DNA from: Vibrio hangzhouensis
Lineage (GTDB): Bacteria; Pseudomonadota; Gammaproteobacteria; Enterobacterales; Vibrionaceae
Reading direction: 5' to 3'
Length of the DNA: 64,000 bases
Assembly (NCBI RefSeq): GCF_900107935.1
Contig: NZ_FNVG01000019.1
Location: forward strand, 25,352 to 89,351
Shown: piece after piece, positions 52,475-61,612 of the stretch
Position numbering within the stretch: position 1 is the first letter of the stretch
Layout of the letters: each line of letters begins with the position of its first letter
Made by a program: the position numbers and the translations under genes
The notes under the pieces: model-generated
Database searches by the model: none
Seen by the model: only the letters and a program-made list of their open reading frames with translations
What the model was told of the DNA's origin: nothing

Positions 52475-53369
52475 GATGCCGCATGTATCGCTTAAGCAAT
52501 TGAAAGTCTTTGTTACAGTGACTCAAAATCAAACACTAACCGCCGCTTCAGAAACACTCTTTCTTTCAAAAGCTGCGGTAAGCATGTCCCTTAGTGAACT
52601 GGAAAAACAGATTGGTCATGCGCTGTTCGACCGGGTCAACAATCGACTGGTCCTCAACCAAGAAGGGCAGAAACTGCTACCTCTGGCTGATGAATTGCTC
52701 AGTCGAAGCCGTGATATTGAGTTTCTCTTCAGCGACGAGCAAAGTTATCAAGGCCAACTTCGAATTGGAGCCAGTGATACGGTAGGGAATCAAGTGGCTC
52801 CTTTTCTGTTGAGCGATTTCAGACACTCACACCAACATAAAGCTCAACAACTGTTTATCTCCAATACCGCGCTGATCTGTCAAAAACTGGTCGACTATGA
52901 ACTCGACATCGGTCTGGTCGAAGGTAAAACGCTACATCCTGAACTGGATTGTAAGCCTTTTAGCGAAGATCAGATGTGTATTGTCGCCGCCGCCGATCAC
53001 CCCTTAACACGCAATCAATATCCGGATCTTACCTCGCTGGAAAACAGTGACTGGATTTTGCGTGAACCTGGCTCTGGAACCCGGGAATTTTTCCTGCGTG
53101 CCGTCGCACCGAGAATCGAAGTTTGGCATGAAGCTTTCGAGCTCAATACGACCGAGGCCATCATAAACTGTGTCTCTGCAAACTTAGGACTGGCCTGCTT
53201 ATCCAAACTGGCTGCCCAAGCGGCCATTAACGATGGTCGAATCCAAGAAGTGCCCATAGCACTGGATATGAAGCGCCGATTCTGGCTTTTGGTACATAAG
53301 GAGAAATATCAAAGCCCGCTACTCAAACGCTTTATTGCCTTTTGTCAGGCTTGGGAAAACGGCTCATGA
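52473..53369 (+). CDS. LysR-family transcriptional regulator
   Basis: A 298-aa LysR-type regulator. The N-terminal winged helix is seen in SLKQLKVFVTVTQNQTLTAASETLFLSKAAVSMSLSELEKQIG, and the C-terminal effector domain starts around residue 90 (GQLRIGASDTVGNQVAPFLL). It resembles YeiE. It is divergent from the TDT transporter, its likely target. Start ATG at 52473 or 52476. Confidence 0.88.
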   Translation: MMPHVSLKQLKVFVTVTQNQTLTAASETLFLSKAAVSMSLSELEKQIGHALFDRVNNRLVLNQEGQKLLPLADELLSRSRDIEFLFSDEQSYQGQLRIGASDTVGNQVAPFLLSDFRHSHQHKAQQLFISNTALICQKLVDYELDIGLVEGKTLHPELDCKPFSEDQMCIVAAADHPLTRNQYPDLTSLENSDWILREPGSGTREFFLRAVAPRIEVWHEAFELNTTEAIINCVSANLGLACLSKLAAQAAINDGRIQEVPIALDMKRRFWLLVHKEKYQSPLLKRFIAFCQAWENGS

Positions 53370-53430
53370 ATAGGAAATAGGCAAACAGCTCTCACTTTTG
53401 ACTTGTCGACTGGACAACCTGAATGTGCAT

Positions 53431-53446
53431 CTGTATAAAAAGACAG
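53431..53446 (+). promoter_or_regulatory. LexA (SOS) box of yebG
   Basis: CTGTATAAAAAGACAG has the CTGT-N8-ACAG pattern with AT-rich centre, 40 nt before the yebG start. Confidence 0.9.
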
Positions 53447-53486
53447 TATTACAACGTTCGAATTTAACATATTTAGAGGATTAACC

Positions 53487-53777
53487 ATGGCTGTAATCGT
53501 CAAGTACGTGGTGGAACGCAACGGAGAAGAAAAGATGACTTTTACCTCTAAGGCTGAAGCTGACGCTTATGACAAAATGCTGGATATGGCAGACGAGTTA
53601 TTTTCGTTGCTAGGTGAAAGCAAGCTGATTGAAGATGAAGAAAAGCAGGAAGAGCTGTCTCTATTCCTGGCACAACGTAAAGAAGAAGTACTGTACGCAC
53701 TAGGCGCTAAGCGCAAGCCAACGCCAAAGAAGCCAAAAATCGTTGAGCCTGTTGAAGCTGAAAACGACGCTGCTTAA
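53487..53777 (+). CDS. yebG: YebG, SOS-induced DNA-damage protein
   Basis: A 96-aa small protein of the LexA regulon, of unknown molecular function. It matches YebG through MAVIVKYVVERNGEEKMTF and ADAYDKMLDMADELFSLL, with an acidic-basic tail. The start at 53487 follows TTAGAGGATTAACC. Its LexA box and own terminator make it monocistronic. Confidence 0.93.
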   Translation: MAVIVKYVVERNGEEKMTFTSKAEADAYDKMLDMADELFSLLGESKLIEDEEKQEELSLFLAQRKEEVLYALGAKRKPTPKKPKIVEPVEAENDAA

Positions 53778-53796
53778 TCTTCGCTGACTGACGCTA

Positions 53797-53838
53797 AAAA
53801 CCAGTTAAAAGTCCCCCACTTTTAACTGGTTTTTTTAT
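53797..53838 (+). terminator. Terminator of yebG
   Basis: AAAACCAGTTAAAAGT and ACTTTTAACTGGTTTT are perfect complements around CCCCC, followed by TTTATT. Confidence 0.93.
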
Positions 53839-54005
53839 TGGTCGATTGTGATTAAATTCTGAACTGTGCCCTGTAACGGCATTAAATTTCTTAATAGACA
53901 AAAATGTCTCTAAAAAGACAAAGGGTATCGTTTTACAGACTTTCGCCTTATTTGCCCTTTCATCTCGCTTTCTCACTCATTAAGATGAATGCCAACAGAA
54001 TACAT

Positions 54006-54047
54006 AAAGCCGCAGACGGGTTAAGGAATCTCCCAGATGCGGTTTTT
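54006..54047 (+). terminator. Terminator-like hairpin in the dapD leader
   Basis: AAAGCCGCA/TGCGGTTTT with an inner GGG/CCC stem and TTTTT lies 30 nt before the dapD start with no gene upstream. It may be an attenuator of dapD or the end of a short RNA. Confidence 0.5.
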
Positions 54048-54077
54048 GAATGAATCTATACATGGAGAAACAGAGTC

Positions 54078-55109
54078 ATGGCAGCGTTTTCAATAGCTTT
54101 TGGTACGGCAACTAAAAACCGTGATGGTAAAATCATTGAGGCATTTTTTCCTCATCCACGTCTAAACCCAAGCGACGCACTCGTAGCTGCGGTTGCTGAA
54201 ATCTCTGGTTACGCTGAAGGTAACCAAGCCATCGAAATCACAGCCGAGCAATCAGCTGCGTTAGCCGATGCATTTGCTAGCAACGATGATGCACAAAATG
54301 CAGCCTTTGCAGAAAAAGCCGCTACGAGCTCTCAGCCACTGGTATTAGTTGTCCTAGCAACAGATGAGAAGCCACAGTCTGTAGCAGAAGGGTTCCTGAA
54401 ACTGCAATTGATTTCAAATCGTTTAGTTCAACCACACGGTACCGTTCTGGACGGCATCTTTGGTTTGCTGCATAACATCGCCTGGACAAACCAGGGCCCA
54501 ATCGATCTTCCAGAACTGGCTGACCGCCAAATCGATGCACGCCTGGCCGGTGAAACGCTGACGGTAGATTGTGTAGACAAATTCCCGAAAATGGTCGACT
54601 ACGTTGTTCCAACCGGTGTTCGTATTGCAGACACTTCTCGCGTTCGCCTTGGTGCGCATGTTGGCGAAGGAACAACTGTCATGCACGAAGGTTTTATCAA
54701 CTTTAACGCAGGTACAACAGGCGTGAGCATGGTAGAAGGCCGTATTTCTGCCGGTGTTATGGTTGGCAATGGTTCAGACATTGGTGGAGGTGCATCGATT
54801 ATGGGTACGCTGTCTGGTGGCGGTACCGTGGTGGTGTCTATCGGTGAGAACTCACTACTTGGCGCCAACGCAGGTCTTGGTTTCCCACTAGGCGACCGCT
54901 GTACTGTTGAGTCTGGCCTGTATGTAACTGCCGGCTCTAAAGTTCGCATGCTAGACGCATCAGGTCAGGAAGTTGAAATCGTGAAAGCTCGCGATCTTGC
55001 GGGCAAACCTGATTTATTGTTCCGCCGCAACTCAGTGACAGGTCAAATCGAGTGCCTGACCAACAAAACCGCGGTTGAACTCAACAGCGAACTGCACAGC
55101 AATAACTAA
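54078..55109 (+). CDS. dapD: DapD, tetrahydrodipicolinate N-succinyltransferase
   Basis: Succinyl-CoA-dependent enzyme of lysine and diaminopimelate synthesis, 343 aa, of the longer type found in Vibrio and Pseudomonas (E. coli DapD is 274 aa). The left-handed beta-helix is seen in MHEGFINFNAGTTGVSMVEGR, GGGASIMGTLSGGGTVVVSIG and LLGANAGLGFPLGDRC, with a C-terminal tail. The start at 54078 follows GGAGAAACAGAGTC. Confidence 0.95.
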   Translation: MAAFSIAFGTATKNRDGKIIEAFFPHPRLNPSDALVAAVAEISGYAEGNQAIEITAEQSAALADAFASNDDAQNAAFAEKAATSSQPLVLVVLATDEKPQSVAEGFLKLQLISNRLVQPHGTVLDGIFGLLHNIAWTNQGPIDLPELADRQIDARLAGETLTVDCVDKFPKMVDYVVPTGVRIADTSRVRLGAHVGEGTTVMHEGFINFNAGTTGVSMVEGRISAGVMVGNGSDIGGGASIMGTLSGGGTVVVSIGENSLLGANAGLGFPLGDRCTVESGLYVTAGSKVRMLDASGQEVEIVKARDLAGKPDLLFRRNSVTGQIECLTNKTAVELNSELHSNN

Positions 55110-55126
55110 TTTTTGCGTCACAGAAT

Positions 55127-55159
55127 AAAAAAACCTCAGCTCCACGCTGAGGTTTTTTA
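55127..55159. terminator. Bidirectional terminator between dapD and rfaH
   Basis: AAAAAACCTCAGC and GCTGAGGTTTTTT pair around TCCAC. Confidence 0.95.
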
Positions 55160-55654
55160 TTAGATATCCAAATCTTTGTTATCGATACTCACCGGAACCT
55201 GCTTGTTGATAAGGTTCACAAGCATGATCGAGCGGGCCTCGCCATCCGACTCCTGAAAAATGGCCTCGATACCGGCAAATTGTCCGCCAGTCACGCGAAT
55301 GCTCTCCCCTTTTTGAGGAAGCTCTCCGGTATCGCACTCGCTTTGGCTGCGCTCCAATGACTTCAATTCCACAATCAGCTCACTACCAACCTCTTTTGGA
55401 TGGGCACCGAAACGAATAAAATCCGTCACGCCACGAGTTGAGCGTACAGTGGTAAAGGAAGGCCCCTGTTCATAGTCAAAATAAACAAAAACGTAGGAAG
55501 GAAACAGAGGCTCTTTAACGCTCTGCCTCTTACCACGCAGAATTTTTTCTACTTCCAGTTCCGGGTAATAGCACTCTAAGCCTTGATTCTCTAAGTGCAT
55601 CTTCGCGCGAGCTTGTTCGCCACGCTTACAATAAAGCAAATACCAACGTTTCAT
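55160..55654 (-). CDS. rfaH: RfaH, NusG-type transcription/translation factor
   Basis: A 164-aa NusG paralogue that is recruited to ops sites and suppresses Rho-dependent termination in long operons such as surface polysaccharide genes. The N-terminal NGN domain shows KRWYLLYCKRGEQARAKMHLE and PLFPSYVFVYFDYE, and the C-terminal KOW-like part GESIRVTGGQFAGIEAIFQE. No ops element was seen in this window, so its targets lie elsewhere. Confidence 0.95.
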   Translation of the reverse strand: MKRWYLLYCKRGEQARAKMHLENQGLECYYPELEVEKILRGKRQSVKEPLFPSYVFVYFDYEQGPSFTTVRSTRGVTDFIRFGAHPKEVGSELIVELKSLERSQSECDTGELPQKGESIRVTGGQFAGIEAIFQESDGEARSIMLVNLINKQVPVSIDNKDLDI

Positions 55655-55956
55655 TTTAACTAAATTATCTTTCTATTTGTCTATATCGTACCACTAAACG
55701 ACGATATGTGCGCCACCGACCCATCACCAATTGCGGGTCGACCTCTGAATTTTCTGAATGAATGCCATCGGGTAAAAATGAAAAGTTAGTTTGCAGCACA
55801 TATTTTCCGTACTTAATTTGTAAAAAAATCTTACAATTCATGCAGTTAAACACATCATTCATATAAACTATCAAACAGCCCTATTGCAGATTTTAATCTT
55901 GTCATGTATACCATCAGGCACATTATATTCTTTGATAACTAAAATTAGTAAAACTT

Positions 55957-57348
55957 ATGACAGCACAACGCAACATCCTGGGTCACCCACGAGGCTTGTT
56001 TCTATTGTTCGGCACCGAGCTTTGGGAGCGTTTCTCCTATTACGCAATGCGTGCCATCCTTGTTTTATTCCTTACGGACACCACAATTAACGGTGGTATG
56101 GGTTGGTCAACTAAAGATGCTCTAGATCTTTATGGCATCTATACTGGACTGGTTTATATCACACCATTAATCGGTGGTTACATCGCAGATAACTTCCTTG
56201 GGCAACGCAAGTCCATCATTATCGGTGGCGTACTCATGGCTGCCGGCCAATTCACTCTGGCAATGCCTGCCGGTGCCATTGGCCTGCCGATGGAACAGGC
56301 ATTCTATCTCGGCCTGGCTTTACTGATCGCTGGTAATGGTATGTTCAAGCCGAACATTTCAACTATGGTTGGTGACCTTTACCAGGAAGGTGATAACCGC
56401 CGCGATGGCGCCTTTACTATCTTTTATATGGGAATCAACCTTGGTGCGTTACTGGCTGGCATCATATCCGGTTCCGTCACTGGCGAATTTGGTTGGCGTG
56501 CTGGCTTCATGGTTGCTGGTATTGGTATGGTTATCAGTCTGGTGATGCAAATGACTATGGCTAAATCATGGTTAGGTGATATCGGTACTGTTCCAGCGGC
56601 CGCACGGGCTAAAGCGCTGAACAAGTCACAAAGTAAAGCACCTCTTAGCAAAGAAGAAGTCGATCGCCTCAAAGTTATCCTTATCATGGGTCTGTTCGTT
56701 ATCGTTTTCTGGGCGGGGTTTGAGCAAGCTGGTGGCCTGATGAATATCTATACTCAGCAGTACACTGACCGAATGATTGGTGACTTCGAAGTTCCCGCAG
56801 CCTGGTTCCAGTCTCTGAACCCATTTTTCATTATCACCTTAGCACCTGTGCTGGCTGCTATCTGGGTTAAACTGGGCAAGCGTGAACCTAACTCTCCGGT
56901 AAAATTTGCGATGGCGCTGTTCTTCCTTGCTGCCGGTTTCCTATGTATGGTGGGTGCCGTACTGGAGCAAGGCGGTGACACCAGCGTTAAAACGTCAATG
57001 TTGTGGCTGGTAGGTGCATTCTTCTTCCATACCTTGGGTGAACTCTGCTTGTCGCCAATTGGTCTGTCGCTAGTAACTAAACTTGCTCCTCTTCGTTTAG
57101 CTTCTCTGATGATGGGGGCGTGGTTTGGCTTTAACGCTATCGCCAACTATGTTGCTGGTCTGATTGGCTCTCATGTGGGCGAGCTTGGCGCAATGGCCAT
57201 CTTTGGTGGTATTGCCGCAACAGCGGTTATTTGTGGCCTGATTCTGTTGGTATTCGCAAACACCCTTGTTAAGTGGATGCATGGTGCAGAAGTGGCGGCG
57301 GTAAGCAACGCGGAACAGGTTGAAGAGCAGCAAGCACAAATCGCTTAG
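55957..57348 (+). CDS. POT-family di/tripeptide permease
   Basis: A 463-aa proton-coupled oligopeptide transporter (Dtp type) with 14 predicted helices. The signature ELWERFSYYAMRAILVLFL contains the ExxERFxYY proton motif, and GNGMFKPNISTMVGDLY and FWAGFEQAGGLMNIY follow. The start at 55957 (MTAQRNILGHPRG) is usual. It is divergent from rfaH across an AT-rich 300-nt region in which no other gene was supported. Confidence 0.93.
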   Translation: MTAQRNILGHPRGLFLLFGTELWERFSYYAMRAILVLFLTDTTINGGMGWSTKDALDLYGIYTGLVYITPLIGGYIADNFLGQRKSIIIGGVLMAAGQFTLAMPAGAIGLPMEQAFYLGLALLIAGNGMFKPNISTMVGDLYQEGDNRRDGAFTIFYMGINLGALLAGIISGSVTGEFGWRAGFMVAGIGMVISLVMQMTMAKSWLGDIGTVPAAARAKALNKSQSKAPLSKEEVDRLKVILIMGLFVIVFWAGFEQAGGLMNIYTQQYTDRMIGDFEVPAAWFQSLNPFFIITLAPVLAAIWVKLGKREPNSPVKFAMALFFLAAGFLCMVGAVLEQGGDTSVKTSMLWLVGAFFFHTLGELCLSPIGLSLVTKLAPLRLASLMMGAWFGFNAIANYVAGLIGSHVGELGAMAIFGGIAATAVICGLILLVFANTLVKWMHGAEVAAVSNAEQVEEQQAQIA

Positions 57349-57370
57349 GTACCTACACTGTTCAAAGATA

Positions 57371-57406
57371 AGGGCCAGTCACGCAGAGTGACTGGCCCTT
57401 TGTTTA
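57371..57406 (+). terminator. Terminator of the POT permease gene
   Basis: AGGGCCAGTCAC and GTGACTGGCCCT pair around GCAGA and are followed by TTGTTTATT. Confidence 0.9.
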
Positions 57407-57430
57407 TTCAGGTAACGAGACAACACTGTC

Positions 57431-58390
57431 TCAGGCGTTAGCAATTAGATCCGCCATCATTTGAATGTGATCATCCACATCATTCAAACACTCTATGTAC
57501 CTGAAACTTTCTCCACCAGCTTCAAGGAACGTCTGCTTAGCTTCTACAGCAATCTCTTCGAGGGTTTCCAGACAGTCGACAGAAAACGCAGGCGTCATTA
57601 TATCAATGGATGAAATACCCTTGCCTGGCATCTGCTCCAGAGTCTTATCGGTATAGGGTTTTAACCACTCTTCACGACCAAATATCGACTGGTAGCTCAT
57701 GCCTATCTTAGAATCATCCAATCCCAACTCTTGCCCTAACAAGCGGGTCGTGGCCTCACAGTGCTGGGGATAAATATCACCATTGTCGGCATAACGTTTG
57801 GGGATGCCGTGATAGGAGCACAACAGATAGTCAGCCTGGCCGTTTTTCTGCCAATGCGTTCGCACCTGAGCGGCTAGCGCTTTGATATACAGGGGATGAT
57901 CATGGTAGTCACGAACAAAGCTGAAATTCGGCAAGGTAGAGAAAGATTTGCCTGCTTTCGCCAATCCGTCAAACGCCGCCGCAGTTGTTGTACCCGAATA
58001 CTGAGGATACAAAGGAAGCACCACAACTTTTTCCACGCCCTGCTCCAGAAGACTCGACAAACCATCGTACAGTGAAGGCGTCCCATAGGTCATACCCAGT
58101 GCAACGGGTTTTTGGGTTAGCCGGGCGAGTTTGTCCGCTTGTCGGCGCGAATAAACCATCAAAGGCGACCCTTCTTCCATCCAGACAGACTGATAAAGTT
58201 TGGCTACTTTAGGAGCACGCACAGGTAAAATGATACCGTGGAGAATCGGACACCAGAGCCAACGGCTCATGTCTACCACGCGGTGATCGTGCAGGAACTG
58301 TTCTAAGAAGCGTTTTACCCCTTTTGCTGTTGGCTCATCGGGCGTACCCAAATTAACTAGCAGGACTCCGGTTTTCAGCGAATCGCTCAT
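57431..58390 (-). CDS. hemH: HemH, ferrochelatase
   Basis: Last step of heme synthesis, inserting iron into protoporphyrin IX, 319 aa. The family marks are TGVLLVNLGTPDEP, the catalytic histidine in LLCSYHGIPKRY and the glutamate in FSVDCLETLEEI. The start was set at 58390 (MSDSLKTG) with AAGGAAG upstream, not at 58459, which lies in a terminator. It is downstream of adk on the same strand. Confidence 0.96.
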   Translation of the reverse strand: MSDSLKTGVLLVNLGTPDEPTAKGVKRFLEQFLHDHRVVDMSRWLWCPILHGIILPVRAPKVAKLYQSVWMEEGSPLMVYSRRQADKLARLTQKPVALGMTYGTPSLYDGLSSLLEQGVEKVVVLPLYPQYSGTTTAAAFDGLAKAGKSFSTLPNFSFVRDYHDHPLYIKALAAQVRTHWQKNGQADYLLCSYHGIPKRYADNGDIYPQHCEATTRLLGQELGLDDSKIGMSYQSIFGREEWLKPYTDKTLEQMPGKGISSIDIMTPAFSVDCLETLEEIAVEAKQTFLEAGGESFRYIECLNDVDDHIQMMADLIANA

Positions 58391-58457
58391 AGACTTCCTT
58401 TCTGTTTTTATATGATTTCTAAGCGGATTATATACTCTAGCTGGCTTAGGTTGGATC

Positions 58458-58489
58458 AAAAAAAACGACCTGGAAAGGTCGTTTTTTTC
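58458..58489 (-). terminator. Terminator of adk
   Basis: AAAAAAACGACC and GGTCGTTTTTTT pair around TGGAAA; it works on both strands and separates adk from hemH. Confidence 0.93.
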
Positions 58490-58509
58490 GAATGATTCAC
58501 ATTTGTGAA

Positions 58510-59154
58510 TTAAGACAGTGCTTTTTCGATATCTGCACTGACTTCAGCAACTTGCTTAGTACCATCAAATTTCAGGTACTTAGTGTTGCCTGCTTCTGCT
58601 TCTTTACCATAGTAAGCAATCAGCGGCGCAGTTTGATCGTGGTATACACCCAGACGAGCACGTACTGTTTCTTCTTTATCGTCATCACGTACAACCAGAT
58701 CTTCACCCGTTACGTCATCTTTGCCTTCAACTTTTGGCGGGTTGTAAACAACGTGGTAAGTACGGCCAGATGCAAGGTGGGCACGACGACCCGCCATGCG
58801 CTCAACGATAACATCGTCAGCAACGTCAAACTCGATTACGTAGTCAACGTCTACGCCCATTTCTTTCAGGCCGTCAGCCTGAGGAATCGTGCGAGGGAAA
58901 CCATCTAGCAGGAAACCTTTTTCGCAATCGTCTTGAGCGATACGCTCTTTGATTAGACCAAGAATGATGTCGTCTGATACAAGTTGACCTGCATCGATAA
59001 CCGCTTTCGCTTTCTTACCAAGCTCTGTGCCTGCTTTGATTGCTGCACGTAGCATGTCACCAGTAGAAATTTGTGGAATACCGTATTTTTCCATGATGAA
59101 TTGAGCTTGTGTGCCTTTACCTGCACCTGGAGCACCTAAAAGAATGATGCGCAT
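58510..59154 (-). CDS. adk: Adk, adenylate kinase
   Basis: Phosphotransfer enzyme that converts ATP plus AMP to two ADP, 214 aa. The P-loop is LLGAPGAGKGTQAQFI, the AMP site STGDMLRAAI and DGFPRTIPQAD, and the LID region GRTYHVVYNPPKVEGKDD lacks the zinc cysteines, as in other enterics and vibrios. The ribosome binding site is AAGAGGACAAGTC. Its leader holds a long inverted repeat. Confidence 0.97.
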   Translation of the reverse strand: MRIILLGAPGAGKGTQAQFIMEKYGIPQISTGDMLRAAIKAGTELGKKAKAVIDAGQLVSDDIILGLIKERIAQDDCEKGFLLDGFPRTIPQADGLKEMGVDVDYVIEFDVADDVIVERMAGRRAHLASGRTYHVVYNPPKVEGKDDVTGEDLVVRDDDKEETVRARLGVYHDQTAPLIAYYGKEAEAGNTKYLKFDGTKQVAEVSADIEKALS

Positions 59155-59180
59155 GACTTGTCCTCTTATATATAAAAAGA

Positions 59181-59247
59181 TTTATACCGAAGCTTACAGC
59201 TCGCGATGTCCATGTGACAGCGGCTCAACGATAAGTTTCGGTATAAA
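59181..59247 (-). repeat. Long inverted repeat in the adk leader
   Basis: The arms TTTATACCGAAGCTTA (59181-59196) and TAAGTTTCGGTATAAA (59232-59247) pair with one mismatch over 16 bp around a 35-nt loop. On the minus strand the second arm runs into TCTTTTTATAT, 25-30 nt before the adk start. Confidence 0.7.
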
Positions 59248-59379
59248 TGGTTTATTCAAAAATAGTTGAATCCTTACATGTGGCGCGCATTCTATCACAG
59301 AAATCGCTTGCCTGATGCCAAAAACGTGCAAAGATCGTCCATTAGCACTCTAAAGTTACCTAAAACTGTGCGTTCACGC

Positions 59380-59414
59380 AGGCAAAACAAAGAGCTCTAT
59401 AAACTGAGCTCTTT
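59380..59414 (-). terminator. Terminator of htpG
   Basis: On the minus strand AAAGAGCTC and GAGCTCTTT pair around AGTTTATA and are followed by GTTTTG. Confidence 0.8.
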
Positions 59415-59447
59415 ATTTAGAGTAATGTGTCGCTTATGGCAGGGAAA

Positions 59448-61352
59448 TTAGACTTTAGCCAAAAGCTTGTTGATCGCACCCAAGAATTGCGACGGGTCGG
59501 TCATCGAGCCGCGTTCCGCCAGCATTGCCTGTCCTAGCAACACTTCAACCCAGCGACCAAATGCCTCTTCGTCGGCTTCATCAGCCATGCGCTTCACCAA
59601 CTCATGCTCTGGATTAATCTCGAAAATGTACTTCACTTCCGGCACTTCCTGACCCGCTGCTTCCAACAGCTTCGCCATTTGTGTGCCCATTTCGAAGTCA
59701 TCCGTGACCACAACTGCTGGTGTGCTCGCCAGCTTAAAGGTCGTGCGAACTTCTTTTACTCGGTCGCCCAGATAAGTCTGCGTGCGTTCAACAACCGTTT
59801 TGAACTCTTGTTCGGTCTCTTTCTGTTTCTCTTTCTCCGCTTCGTCTTCAAACTTGCTGAGATCAAGACCCGCCTTGGTGATCGACTGGAACTGCTTGCC
59901 ATCAAATTCTGTCAGGTAGTTCATTAACCATTCGTCGATACGATCGAACATCAGAACGACTTCAATGCCTTTCGCCTTAAACTGCTCCAGGTGCGGGCTG
60001 TTCTTAGCGGCAGCATAGCTATCGGCGGTCAGGTAATAAATCTTGTCCTGGCCTTCTTTCATGCGCTCTACGTAAGAAGCCAGCGACACAGTTTGCTCTG
60101 CTGAATCCACGTCCGTCGAAGCAAATCGTAACAGACCCGCGACCTTTTCTTTGTTAGCCATGTCTTCCGCAGGGCCTTCTTTCATCACCAGACCAAACTC
60201 TTTCCAGAACGCCTGATACTTCTCCTGGTCATTCTTCGCCATTCGCTCAAGCATGGTAAGTACGCGCTTGGTACAAGCACCACGCAGAGACTGAGTCACT
60301 TTGTTATCTTGCAGAATCTCGCGTGACACGTTCAAAGGCAGATCGTTCGAATCAATTAAGCCGCGAACAAAACGCAGGTATGACGGCATAAACTGCTCAG
60401 CATCGTCCATGATAAATACACGCTGAACGTAAAGTTTGAGTCCGCTCTTATGATCGCGGTTCATCATATCCCAAGGAGCTTTTGCCGGGATGTACAACAG
60501 ACTGGTGTAGTCGTTTTTACCTTCTACCCTGTTATGGCTCCATACCAGCGGATCGGCAAAGTCATGAGAAACGTGCTTGTAGAATTCCTGGTATTCTTCG
60601 TCTTTGATGTCTGATTTATTGCGAGTCCATAGCGCTTGCGCTTTGTTGATTTGCTCCCACTTACCCTGTTCGGTCTCTTTCCCTTCATCATCGCGTTCTA
60701 ATGCCCAAATAGTCACAGGAATACCGATATGATCCGAGTACTTGCTGATCACATCGCGAAGACGCCATTCAGATAAGAATTCTTTCCCTTCTTCGCGCAT
60801 GTGCAGCACGATATCAGTACCGCGAGTCTCTTTGGTGATGTCCTCAATCGTGTAATCACCCTCTCCGGCCGAATGCCATTGTACAGCCTGGTCTGACGGC
60901 ACTCCGGCTGCACGGGTACGCACAGTCACTGCATCTGCAACAATGAAGGCAGAATAAAAACCAACACCAAACTGACCAATAAGTTGTGAATCTTTGCTTT
61001 GTTCTTCAGACAGCTTGGCAAAAAACTCTTTTGTGCCTGATTTAGCGATGGTACCCAGATGCTCAATCACATCATCACGAGACATACCGATACCGTTATC
61101 CGAAACGGTTAGGGTGTTTTTCTCAGCGTCAAAGGAAAGTTTTACTCCCAAATCCGCATCACCTTGATACAGTTCCGAGTTAGACAGGGCCTGAAAGCGC
61201 AGCTTGTCTGCAGCATCGGATGCATTTGAGATCAGCTCTCTTAGAAAGATTTCTTTATTGGAATACAGAGAGTGAATCATCAAGTGAAGAAGTTGTTTTA
61301 CCTCTGACTGAAAGCCTCGGGTTTCTTTGTTCTTAGTTTCAGCGGTGCTCAT
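59448..61352 (-). CDS. htpG: HtpG, Hsp90 chaperone
   Basis: ATP-dependent molecular chaperone, 634 aa. The GHKL ATPase domain shows LRELISNASDAADKLRF and LTVSDNGIGMSRDDVIEHLGTIA, followed by VGFYSAFIVAD. The middle and C-terminal domains follow without truncation. The start at 61352 (MSTAETKNKE) follows AATGGAGATAGC; the open frame to 61403 is not used. A sigma-32-like promoter lies upstream, and toxR is divergent. Confidence 0.97.
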   Translation of the reverse strand: MSTAETKNKETRGFQSEVKQLLHLMIHSLYSNKEIFLRELISNASDAADKLRFQALSNSELYQGDADLGVKLSFDAEKNTLTVSDNGIGMSRDDVIEHLGTIAKSGTKEFFAKLSEEQSKDSQLIGQFGVGFYSAFIVADAVTVRTRAAGVPSDQAVQWHSAGEGDYTIEDITKETRGTDIVLHMREEGKEFLSEWRLRDVISKYSDHIGIPVTIWALERDDEGKETEQGKWEQINKAQALWTRNKSDIKDEEYQEFYKHVSHDFADPLVWSHNRVEGKNDYTSLLYIPAKAPWDMMNRDHKSGLKLYVQRVFIMDDAEQFMPSYLRFVRGLIDSNDLPLNVSREILQDNKVTQSLRGACTKRVLTMLERMAKNDQEKYQAFWKEFGLVMKEGPAEDMANKEKVAGLLRFASTDVDSAEQTVSLASYVERMKEGQDKIYYLTADSYAAAKNSPHLEQFKAKGIEVVLMFDRIDEWLMNYLTEFDGKQFQSITKAGLDLSKFEDEAEKEKQKETEQEFKTVVERTQTYLGDRVKEVRTTFKLASTPAVVVTDDFEMGTQMAKLLEAAGQEVPEVKYIFEINPEHELVKRMADEADEEAFGRWVEVLLGQAMLAERGSMTDPSQFLGAINKLLAKV

Positions 61353-61428
61353 GCTATCTCCATTACACTTTTTATACCCAGTTCGACATCGAATCGAACT
61401 CAATACTGGTAAGATTATTCTGCTAAGG

Positions 61429-61456
61429 AAATGAGGATTAAGATTGTAAATTCAAG
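61429..61456 (-). promoter_or_regulatory. Sigma-32 heat-shock promoter of htpG
   Basis: On the minus strand CTTGAA (61451-61456) is followed after 14 nt by CCTCATTT (61429-61436), one base from the -10 consensus CCCCATNT. Confidence 0.75.
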
Positions 61457-61612
61457 GTCAAAAAACATAAAAATGCTGTTTTTTTGATTTGTTTTTATTA
61501 TCCTACTGCCCCTGACTATAAAAAAATCCTAAAATCCTATTATTGGTTCTGCACTAATTCAGCACCTAAATATCAGTACCCGTCGCTTAGCGACACTAAA
61601 AAGAAGAATGCA

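Noticed and set aside
53794..53976. 60-codon ORF on the minus strand between yebG and dapD
   Set aside because: It reads through the yebG terminator, has no ribosome binding site and no recognisable protein features.
53839..54077. Possible lysine riboswitch upstream of dapD
   Set aside because: The region is only about 240 nt and lacks the conserved five-helix core I would expect; only one terminator-like hairpin is visible.
55665..55874. 69-codon ORF just upstream of rfaH
   Set aside because: The sequence is AT-rich with unusual composition, lacks a good ribosome binding site and matches no family I know; it may be a leader but cannot be supported.
59181..59247. adk leader repeat as an insertion sequence end
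   Set aside because: There is no transposase, no target duplication and no second end; it is better kept as a leader hairpin of unknown role.
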